This document shows, piece by piece, positions 6,573 to 12,952 of a DNA stretch of 14,773 bases. The stretch is from Candidatus Azambacteria bacterium RBG_16_47_10. GTDB lineage: Bacteria > Patescibacteriota > Minisyncoccia > GWC2-36-17 > WO2-46-25. The stretch is taken from contig MEYI01000006.1 in the NCBI GenBank assembly GCA_001773975.1, positions 1 through 14,773 on the forward strand, given 5' to 3'. A program made the translations under genes and the position numbers. The notes under the pieces are model-generated. The model worked only from the letters and a program-made list of their open reading frames with translations, was not told where the DNA came from and did no database searches. Numbering within the stretch: the first letter of the stretch is position 1; each line of letters begins with the position of its first letter.

Positions 6573-6950
6573 TTAAAGGACGAAGATCGCCTTTGAAATG
6601 GAGACCAAGCTGAATGCCATAACGGCAACTGCGATACCCACGATTGAGAAGAGCAAGATGCTGCGTGCCTTGGTCACTGACTCGGCATTGCCTGCCGCGG
6701 TGATGAACAAGATGCCTGCATAAAGACCCATCAATACCGCTACCAAGCCCACGAACCACGCCACCCAGTTGATCAAATCCATGATCTTTGTGACGAGATC
6801 GCCGGTTGTGGTGATGCTTCCTGAAGTACCAAGTGTATCAGCGGTTGTTCCGCCCGGGATGATTGCCTGACCGGGGATCTGTGCAAATGCGATGCTAGCG
6901 AAAGAAAATGCGAATGCGAGCACCAACATCAATGAGAAGAATTTTTTCAT
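6573..6950 (-). CDS. T4SS-type (TrbC/VirB2-like) pilin, copy 3
   Basis: A 125-residue pilin precursor nearly identical to copy 2 in its signal peptide (MKKFFSLMLVL to AFA) and external Gly/Thr segment. Helix 1 carries NWVAWFVGL and MGLYAGILFIT. The polar loop (AAGNAESVTKARS) and helix 2 (VGIAVAVMAFS) differ from copy 2 at several positions. A two-helix VirB2/TrbC-like topology is evident. It has its own promoter (7000-7028) and terminator (6510-6551). Copies 2 and 3 probably arose by tandem duplication including the leader. Whether both are expressed together or alternatively cannot be seen from the sequence. Confidence 0.85.
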   Translation of the reverse strand: MKKFFSLMLVLAFAFSFASIAFAQIPGQAIIPGGTTADTLGTSGSITTTGDLVTKIMDLINWVAWFVGLVAVLMGLYAGILFITAAGNAESVTKARSILLFSIVGIAVAVMAFSLVSISKAIFVL

Positions 6951-6999
6951 AAATATAGTGTATATTGTGTGTGTTAGATATGCTTCGACCTTTGTATAT

Positions 7000-7028
7000 A
7001 TGATACCAAACTGGGGGGGAACCGTCTA
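7000..7028 (-). promoter_or_regulatory. Promoter of pilin copy 3
   Basis: On the minus strand TAGACG (7028-7023), a 17-base spacer, then TATCAT (7005-7000). The leader (about 43 bases) is practically identical to that of copy 2, but the DNA upstream of -10 is unrelated and G-rich on the plus strand, so the two copies may be controlled differently. Confidence 0.5.
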
Positions 7029-7066
7029 TCCACAGGGGCAGGGGTTAGGGGTTAGGTTTTAGGGGG
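7013..7066 (+). other. G-run cluster, guanine-quadruplex candidate
   Basis: Runs of four or more G occur on the plus strand at 7013-7019, 7035-7038, 7041-7044, 7048-7051 and 7062-7066, with short loops (2, 3 and 10 bases among the last four). This fits a four-tetrad quadruplex. Part of it has a telomere-like GGGGTTA periodicity. It overlaps the promoter of pilin copy 3. Confidence 0.6.
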
Positions 7067-7139
7067 TTAGCTTATAGCTTTTAGTTCCTGATTCCTCATT
7101 CCTAAAAGCTAGCACCCTATAAGCTAAAAGCTAATCCCC
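7063..7139. repeat. Long imperfect palindrome after the double-pilin gene
   Basis: The arm at 7063-7084 (GGGGTTAGCTTATAG then CTTTTAG) pairs with 7117-7139 with two mismatches and one bulge, around a 32-base centre that contains ATTCCTN heptamers and a second inner pairing (CTAAAAGCTAG). It lies within 80 bases of the stop codon at 7147. It could end transcription of the upstream operon, but there is no T-tract on the minus strand. Confidence 0.6.
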
Positions 7140-7146
7140 TACCCCC

Positions 7147-7920
7147 CTACCCTATGAATGCTTTCACGATCGAAATAATACTGAATGCGAGTACGGAAAC
7201 CGCGATGCCGATGATCGTATATGAAAGCGTTTTCGCCGCTTCTTGGGTTTTCCGCGGATCGCCGCGAGAAGTGAGATACAAAAAACCCGCGTACAAGCCC
7301 ATCGCCACCGAAGCGACCGCGATAAGCCAGGCAAACCAATTTACCAGATTAATAAGTGTTTTTGTCACGGACTCCGCGGTCATAGTCATACTGCATGATA
7401 TCGGGGCGAATGCGCCGGTAGCCCCCAATATATCAGCGATCAGCGCCACGATGCCGGGCGCAATAAGAAACAGGAGTACCCCGATGACGGTATACAATAC
7501 TATCCGCCGGGCCAACGTCGCTTTTTGCGGGTCTTGTCCGGATAACATAAAGAAAAACCCGGCGAGTAGCGTCATAAATACCGCAATGGGAGGAAGAATG
7601 TCTTTATTGATAAAACCGATGACATTGCACAAAAAACCGGAAAATGTCGTGGTGGATGTTGGGGCGGCGAACGTTATGGTTGTTGTTGATCCGACAATGA
7701 CAGGGCCGACAGAAGAGCATGCCGTATCAATACAAAACTGGGCGTCGGAAGGGCAGGTGGGACATGCATTGGGAAATACGGAATTATCACATGGACATGT
7801 TTGCGCGAACGCGGGAAGCGGAACGACAAAAAGAAGCGCTAGCGCGACAACAGCAACAAAACACATCGCGCCAAGCGTTTTTGTCCATTCCTGATTCCTG
7901 ATTCCTGATTCCTGATTCAT
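7147..7920 (-). CDS. Double pilin: two T4SS-type pilin domains in one exported protein
   Basis: A 257-residue protein. The signal peptide (hydrophobic core about 17-36, cleavage after AFA at 39) has an unusually long polar front (residues 1-15) encoded by a heptanucleotide repeat. The external segment (40-95) is Cys-rich (42, 44, 53, 56, 63, 68) and then Thr-rich. A first two-helix pilin domain spans about 96-165, with LLAGFFFMLSGQDPQKATLARR and YTVIGV. A second, more typical one spans about 186-257, with NLVNWFAW, MGLYAGFLYLTSRGDPRKT and IIGIAVSVLAFS. Family pilins normally have one such unit. The gene starts three bases after the stop of the giant pilin-fused gene and has no Shine-Dalgarno sequence, so translation is likely coupled. 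It is the last gene of that operon. It might be an adaptor or base subunit for the giant protein; this role is a guess. Confidence 0.82.
   Translation of the reverse strand: MNQESGIRNQEWTKTLGAMCFVAVVALALLFVVPLPAFAQTCPCDNSVFPNACPTCPSDAQFCIDTACSSVGPVIVGSTTTITFAAPTSTTTFSGFLCNVIGFINKDILPPIAVFMTLLAGFFFMLSGQDPQKATLARRIVLYTVIGVLLFLIAPGIVALIADILGATGAFAPISCSMTMTAESVTKTLINLVNWFAWLIAVASVAMGLYAGFLYLTSRGDPRKTQEAAKTLSYTIIGIAVSVLAFSIISIVKAFIG
7887..7920. repeat. Heptanucleotide tandem repeat at the start of the double-pilin gene
   Basis: ATTCCTG occurs four times in a row (7887-7914), followed by ATTCAT. On the minus strand the ATG at 7920 opens directly into it, encoding MNQESGIRNQE. As 7 is not a multiple of 3, gain or loss of a unit would shift the frame. 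Related heptamers occur at 7085-7104 and 12925-12952. Confidence 0.85.
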
Positions 7921-7923
7921 ATA

Positions 7924-10900
7924 TCAAATATTTAATATCGCCCGCGTGATCGCAACGATGCTGAATGTCAGCACCGACACCGCGATACCGATCGTGGTGT
8001 AAATAAGATAGCGTTTGGCGAGGATAAGATTTTGCTCATTCCCCATCGCGGTAATGTACAGATACCCCGCACGAAGACCTGATAACACCGCAAGGAGCGC
8101 GATGATCCACGCTATCCATGATAACAGTGCGAGGATGATGGCAACAAGGTCGCAATTACCCGATGCTGTCACCGCCGTATTAGTGAATGTATACCCGAGT
8201 GTGTTACATGATGTAGCTCCGGTGAGAAGAATCCCGCATCCCGGCCCGGTACAGCCAGAGGAAACACAGGGAGGGCTTGTGGGATTCTCATCGCACCAAG
8301 TCTTCCATCCTTCGCACCCGGGGAGCGTCGACATGGTCGTACAGCTTTCACACGTTCCGGTAACGGCGTAATAAGATGTTCCCCAAGGACAGAGCGCTGT
8401 GCATCCCGGCCCGATACATGCCGGTGGAAGAGGACAAATGCCGTCAACAGGACACACTACACCGGTGGGACATAATGTTCCGGGAGTACATGATAGTATT
8501 GTTGAACACACACCGGTGCCGGTATTGGGAATACACATGAGTCCCGTATCGCATTTGAATTCACTGCTGCACACGCCGACCGAAAACGGGATCTGGCAGA
8601 ATTTCTCCGCACTGGTACTTACATCCTGGCACCGCACATACTGCGTATTGTTTCCGGTCACAAGCCCAAAGACCGATGCGGAGTGATTTGTGCCGCCGGT
8701 CGTGGAAAATGAGGTCATTGACGCATACACCTCTGCGCTGTTTGTGGAATAACGGCAATATGAATCAACATCGGTGGTCATGCCGACTGTTGCAGTAGTG
8801 GTGCCGGAAGCAAGCGCACCGGTCGGCGTTGCGCCGGAACATACCGGCGGCTGGCACATTCCGGCGACACACATATACCCTGTCGGGCACATCGCACTTG
8901 AGGTGCAGGGTGTCCCCACATCAAACGCGATCTGACACATATCGGTGACCGTGCCGGTTATGGATTCCTGACAGCGCACAAAATATGTATTGGTTCCGGA
9001 AAAAAGGCCGGACACCAGCGTTGAGTGAAGGGTGTCGGCAACCGAACCGAATGCTGTCATGGCGGAATACGGATCGGTCGACACCAGCGACCACGCACAG
9101 ATCGCGCTTTGGTTCGTGGTGAGCCCGATATTCGTCGATGTTGTTCCCGAAGGCAAAGTGCCTGTTGGGATCGCGCCCGTACATGCGGGCACCACAGGGC
9201 AGATGCCGCTCAGCGGGCACAATACCCCGGTCGGACATATGGTTCCGGACGTACATGGGGTCGGTAACGGGCAGATGCCGCTCAGCGGGCACAATACCCC
9301 GGTCGGACATATGGTTCCGGACGTACATGGGGTCGGAGGAATACAGATGCCCCCACTGCACACGAGACTTCCTGAACAATCCAGCGATGTACTGCATGTG
9401 GTTGTACACTGCTCCCCTGTCGCGCAATCGACATTCGCTTGGCATTGCGGATAACACGTGCCGTCCACACAGATATCGCCAAACGGACAATCGGCGTTCG
9501 TCACACATGCGGAAAGTCCCGCGCCTCCCGCGCCGAGCAAGAACCCGGGAAGTCCTGCATCCTTATTCAAAAGACATTGCACGAAATTATCTCCGCCGGT
9601 CGCCGCCTTGCTTGCTCCCGGACACGATATCGCGCCTTTTGGATTGGGCTCATAGATACACCCACTCCCTCTGTATTCGCACAACCCGCTCGCATTACAT
9701 GCGCCGGTCGCGAGAGATTGCGTGGTGCATGTCGCGCTCGTCGCACACGCTTCATCGGTCACATTCACATACCGGCAATCTACCCGCCCGTCGAGATAGT
9801 AATAACATCCGTCAACGGCTGAACAATCATATTCTTTCCCCGCCTTGCCTTTGTCCATGACAAAACACCCATCGGGAATACCCGCCTGCGGAGATTTTTT
9901 TATATTCTCGGCGTAGCGCGGCAGACAATTCGTTTTTTCGGTTTGTGTTACCCCATCGTACGCTTGATAATACAAACATCCCGTACCGCCCTCAAACGTA
10001 TTTATGCAGTTGGCGACGCTGTTATTGGAATTCGTGATCGGAGTTCCATTGGAATTGTAGTTGTAATACAAACATCCGTTGATGCCCTCGCAATTGTTTG
10101 GGGCATCCGGTGTCGGCTTCGTACACGCCTGGCCATCCGGCTGAACGCCTTGCGGCATTTTCGGCATCGCATCAGCAGTAGTTGTTGCATACAATCCGCT
10201 CGCCCCTCCACCCATGCCGGGGCCATATGCGCAGTCATAGACATAATTACACACGCCCGCATTGCATGTACCGTCACCGTTCACGCAATCGTTGTCATTC
10301 GTGCATGCAAAATCGGTCGTATTCAGACATTTTGCATACCGGCATACGCCGGGTGACCCAATACATACACCTCCTGTAATACCCGCCCTGCAATCGGAGT
10401 CGATCAGACATCCGCCAAATTCCTCCACATAGCATTGGGCATCCACCGCACTCGAAGAAAGTGCGCACGAATATTTTATAGCGGGACACACTCCGTTTGC
10501 GGGACACGCGGATCCATCCGGACATGTTGCTCCCGTGGCAAGCGGATTACAAGAAACTGATTCGGGACATTTTCCATCCAAGGGACACATCGTTCCATCG
10601 GAACACTGCGTTCCCTGCGTACACGACACCCCGAGACATTGATATCCCGTACCACAATCATTATCGGCAAGACACGCATAACATTGCGTCGCCCCTGCCG
10701 TGAGGCCCGGCCCGCACACCGGCGTAGTGCCGGAACACGCGGGAGCGCATACATACTGTGTCGTCACCGTGATGTCTTGCGTCGCGGCAACCGTATTCGT
10801 AAGCCCGCCGTTGTCCGTCACTGTCAGCGTGATCGTGTATGTCCCCTCCGCTGAATACGTATGCGTTGTTTTTTCTCCCGATCCTCTCACCGTTCCATCC

Positions 10901-12951
10901 CCCCAATTCCAAGAAAAAGAAACAATGGAGCCGCTCGGATCGGGGTCGCTGCTTGGCGCACCATTTACATTCACCCGTAAAGGTAAAACACCATCAAACG
11001 ATATCCCGCTTGTTGAAGCGATACACCCTGCATTGTTAAGATCGCACGTCTCAAATGCTGCGATGGGCGCGGTATTTGGGCTGACCGTCACGGGCACTGT
11101 CGCGATGTCGGTAACGCTTTTCGTGTCAGTTACCCGCAACGCGACGACAAAACTTCCGTCACTGGCGTAGGTATGCGTAACAACAGCATCTCTGTCGCCG
11201 CTTGGAACAAACGACGTTCCGTTGTAATTCCAATCCCATTCGTATCGAACAATGTTTCCCGCGGTCGCCCGCGCATCCGCTTTCACGGTGAGCGGCGCCG
11301 TACCCGTTTGCGGGGTCACATAAAAATTTGCGAGCGTACTTGCGCCGAATGTGGGAGATGATGCGGCGCTACAACTATATTTATTTAAAAACATGGCGCC
11401 ACCATTGTCCGCTTCATAGCCGACAACATACACATCATTTGCGGTGGTAGCATACGCGGGAATGCCGGAAGGCGTCGCCGCAATGCCATACGCCATTTCA
11501 CTGTACTCCGGGGCGCCGCCTTGCTCACCGCGGTAAATAAGAGCGGGAGAGGTCACTGCGGTGAAAAATCCCGATTCAATAAGCGTAGCATAACATGTGG
11601 TGGTTGTGGTATAAGGCTCACATGTAAGACTGCTACTCCAGCCAGCATACCAGCAATGAGTTCCACTTGATGTCGCCGTGCAGGACTCAATGGGAAGATT
11701 CATATATGTATGAAATCCCGTATCGCACGCCGTTCTCGTAAGCGTATATCCCGGTTCCCATCCCTCCGGAGCATTTCCATTATCCTCGCAATGAACATTT
11801 TGGGTGCTGGTCCAATCTTCGGTGCCGGGTGGTGGATTTGAAGCGGGAAGAATGGGCACGTTCTTTTCCGTGTAGTATTCATTAAGGAACGCATCCTCAT
11901 TATTCGTTTGTTGGCGCCCGGCGAAAAATATCCGCCCCGAGTTTCCCGCTACCACCCCCCTTCCGACATCGTTCTGATCACCGCCCGAATTGTATGACTC
12001 CGCCCAAAGCAACGATCCCGTCGCGCTATATTTTCTGAGAAACGAATCCCCTCCTTTTGTATCATGATATCCCGTCACGAACACATTACCGACCCCATCA
12101 ATACCTACCCCGTATCCGATATCACTTTGATTGCCGGTGGAATTATATGTCTGCGCCCATGCCAGCGCCCCGGCGGTCGTATATTTCCGCAGGAACATAT
12201 CGGTATTATTTGCGGCTGGTTGTTCATACCCTGTCACATATATATCGCTCCCCGATAGTGCAATACCATATGCGGACTCGTTATTCGCTCCTCCATACCA
12301 AACGGGAAATCCGCCACGCATATTCCCGGAAGGATCATACGACAACACCACCATATCGACATTTCCATCCACATTCTGCCGATACCCGGCGGCATACACA
12401 TTCCCCGCTCCGTCGACCGCCGCCGCGCGCGCGATATCGGCATTTCCATAATCATATGTTTGCGTCCATTGGAGCGTACCCGCATTAGTATATTTACGCA
12501 CAAAAATATCACTGTTGAGCGACAATGAATCCTGTTTCCTCCCGGCAACATACACACTGCCGTCTGCGGCGACCGCAACGCCATATGCGGACTCGTTCCC
12601 ACTCACGCCGCTCGCCACCGCATCATAGACATCTCTCCATGCCACAGATCCGTTTTGATCATATTTAATAACGAATGCATCCAGCCCTGTTGCCGGAGAA
12701 TACTGCTCGCCGACCGCATATGTATTTTGCGTTCCATCGGCGGCGACCCCATATCCGTATGCATACGCCTCGTCCTGAAGATCATAAACGGTTGTTCGTT
12801 CCAGGCCGAAATTAGGACAGGTGGTGGGAATAGTTTGCGCATATGCAAGCGAAGGCGCAACACTCGCTGCCGCACCCGCGACAAAAAGAACGACACCCAT
12901 CAGTGTAAATATCTTTGCTGCCTTATTCATTATTCCTAATTCTTTATTCAT
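7924..12951 (-). CDS. Giant modular surface protein ending in a pilin domain (propeller, PKD, Cys-rich, FN3-like)
   Basis: 1675 residues from the ATG at 12951, which overlaps the previous stop (TAATG). The in-frame ATG at 12930, with AGGA just upstream, is an equally good start; 12966 is less likely. Domains: signal peptide to about 38 (AYA/Q); six SBBP-like beta-propeller blades 60-355, each with a YGVAVAADGSVYVAG-like strand and an F-x-R-K-Y strand; a Cys-rich insert 365-470; a seventh blade 471-526; PKD domains 542-623 and 629-729 (W-x-W-G-D-G, H-T-Y); a very long Cys-rich region 735-1204; two 24-residue C-P repeats 1206-1253; FN3-like modules 1255-1345 and 1371-1458; more Cys-rich sequence; then a C-terminal pilin domain 1598-1675 with SWIAW, GLRAGYLYITAMGN and IGIAVSVLTFS. 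By hand it has about 105 cysteines. It is probably a surface adhesin anchored in, or assembled into, a T4SS-type pilus. The architecture is read directly; the role is inferred. Confidence 0.85.
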   Translation of the reverse strand: MNKELGIMNKAAKIFTLMGVVLFVAGAAASVAPSLAYAQTIPTTCPNFGLERTTVYDLQDEAYAYGYGVAADGTQNTYAVGEQYSPATGLDAFVIKYDQNGSVAWRDVYDAVASGVSGNESAYGVAVAADGSVYVAGRKQDSLSLNSDIFVRKYTNAGTLQWTQTYDYGNADIARAAAVDGAGNVYAAGYRQNVDGNVDMVVLSYDPSGNMRGGFPVWYGGANNESAYGIALSGSDIYVTGYEQPAANNTDMFLRKYTTAGALAWAQTYNSTGNQSDIGYGVGIDGVGNVFVTGYHDTKGGDSFLRKYSATGSLLWAESYNSGGDQNDVGRGVVAGNSGRIFFAGRQQTNNEDAFLNEYYTEKNVPILPASNPPPGTEDWTSTQNVHCEDNGNAPEGWEPGYTLTRTACDTGFHTYMNLPIESCTATSSGTHCWYAGWSSSLTCEPYTTTTTCYATLIESGFFTAVTSPALIYRGEQGGAPEYSEMAYGIAATPSGIPAYATTANDVYVVGYEADNGGAMFLNKYSCSAASSPTFGASTLANFYVTPQTGTAPLTVKADARATAGNIVRYEWDWNYNGTSFVPSGDRDAVVTHTYASDGSFVVALRVTDTKSVTDIATVPVTVSPNTAPIAAFETCDLNNAGCIASTSGISFDGVLPLRVNVNGAPSSDPDPSGSIVSFSWNWGDGTVRGSGEKTTHTYSAEGTYTITLTVTDNGGLTNTVAATQDITVTTQYVCAPACSGTTPVCGPGLTAGATQCYACLADNDCGTGYQCLGVSCTQGTQCSDGTMCPLDGKCPESVSCNPLATGATCPDGSACPANGVCPAIKYSCALSSSAVDAQCYVEEFGGCLIDSDCRAGITGGVCIGSPGVCRYAKCLNTTDFACTNDNDCVNGDGTCNAGVCNYVYDCAYGPGMGGGASGLYATTTADAMPKMPQGVQPDGQACTKPTPDAPNNCEGINGCLYYNYNSNGTPITNSNNSVANCINTFEGGTGCLYYQAYDGVTQTEKTNCLPRYAENIKKSPQAGIPDGCFVMDKGKAGKEYDCSAVDGCYYYLDGRVDCRYVNVTDEACATSATCTTQSLATGACNASGLCEYRGSGCIYEPNPKGAISCPGASKAATGGDNFVQCLLNKDAGLPGFLLGAGGAGLSACVTNADCPFGDICVDGTCYPQCQANVDCATGEQCTTTCSTSLDCSGSLVCSGGICIPPTPCTSGTICPTGVLCPLSGICPLPTPCTSGTICPTGVLCPLSGICPVVPACTGAIPTGTLPSGTTSTNIGLTTNQSAICAWSLVSTDPYSAMTAFGSVADTLHSTLVSGLFSGTNTYFVRCQESITGTVTDMCQIAFDVGTPCTSSAMCPTGYMCVAGMCQPPVCSGATPTGALASGTTTATVGMTTDVDSYCRYSTNSAEVYASMTSFSTTGGTNHSASVFGLVTGNNTQYVRCQDVSTSAEKFCQIPFSVGVCSSEFKCDTGLMCIPNTGTGVCSTILSCTPGTLCPTGVVCPVDGICPLPPACIGPGCTALCPWGTSYYAVTGTCESCTTMSTLPGCEGWKTWCDENPTSPPCVSSGCTGPGCGILLTGATSCNTLGYTFTNTAVTASGNCDLVAIILALLSWIAWIIALLAVLSGLRAGYLYITAMGNEQNLILAKRYLIYTTIGIAVSVLTFSIVAITRAILNI
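9197..9336. repeat. 72-base tandem repeat inside the giant gene
   Basis: Positions 9197-9264 and 9269-9336 are identical over 68 bases at a period of exactly 72. Each unit encodes 24 residues with four cysteines in the pattern CTSGTICPTGVLCPLSGIC. Degenerate versions of the same CP-x-G-x-x-CP module occur elsewhere in the protein (near 8400-8490 and 10490-10610), so this is a recent copy of an older module. Confidence 0.9.
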
Positions 12952-12952
12952 T
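12925..12952. repeat. Degenerate heptanucleotide repeat at the start of the giant gene
   Basis: Four consecutive heptamers, ATTCATT, ATTCCTA, ATTCTTT and ATTCATT, cover the junction of the two large genes. On the minus strand they supply both candidate start codons (12951 and 12930) and an AGGA. The same ATTCCTN theme is found at 7887-7920 and 7085-7104. Confidence 0.6.

Noticed and set aside
7154..7894. Plus-strand open frame of 246 codons
   Set aside because: Antisense to the double pilin, which shows clear signal-peptide and pilin motifs. The opposite frame has no recognisable features.
7887..7920. CRISPR-like array
   Set aside because: The units are 7 bases with no spacers. It is a simple tandem repeat inside a coding start.
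9032..9860. Plus-strand open frames of 140 and 240 codons with apparent internal repeats
   Set aside because: The repeats are the reverse complement of the 72-base duplication of the giant gene. The frames are shadows.
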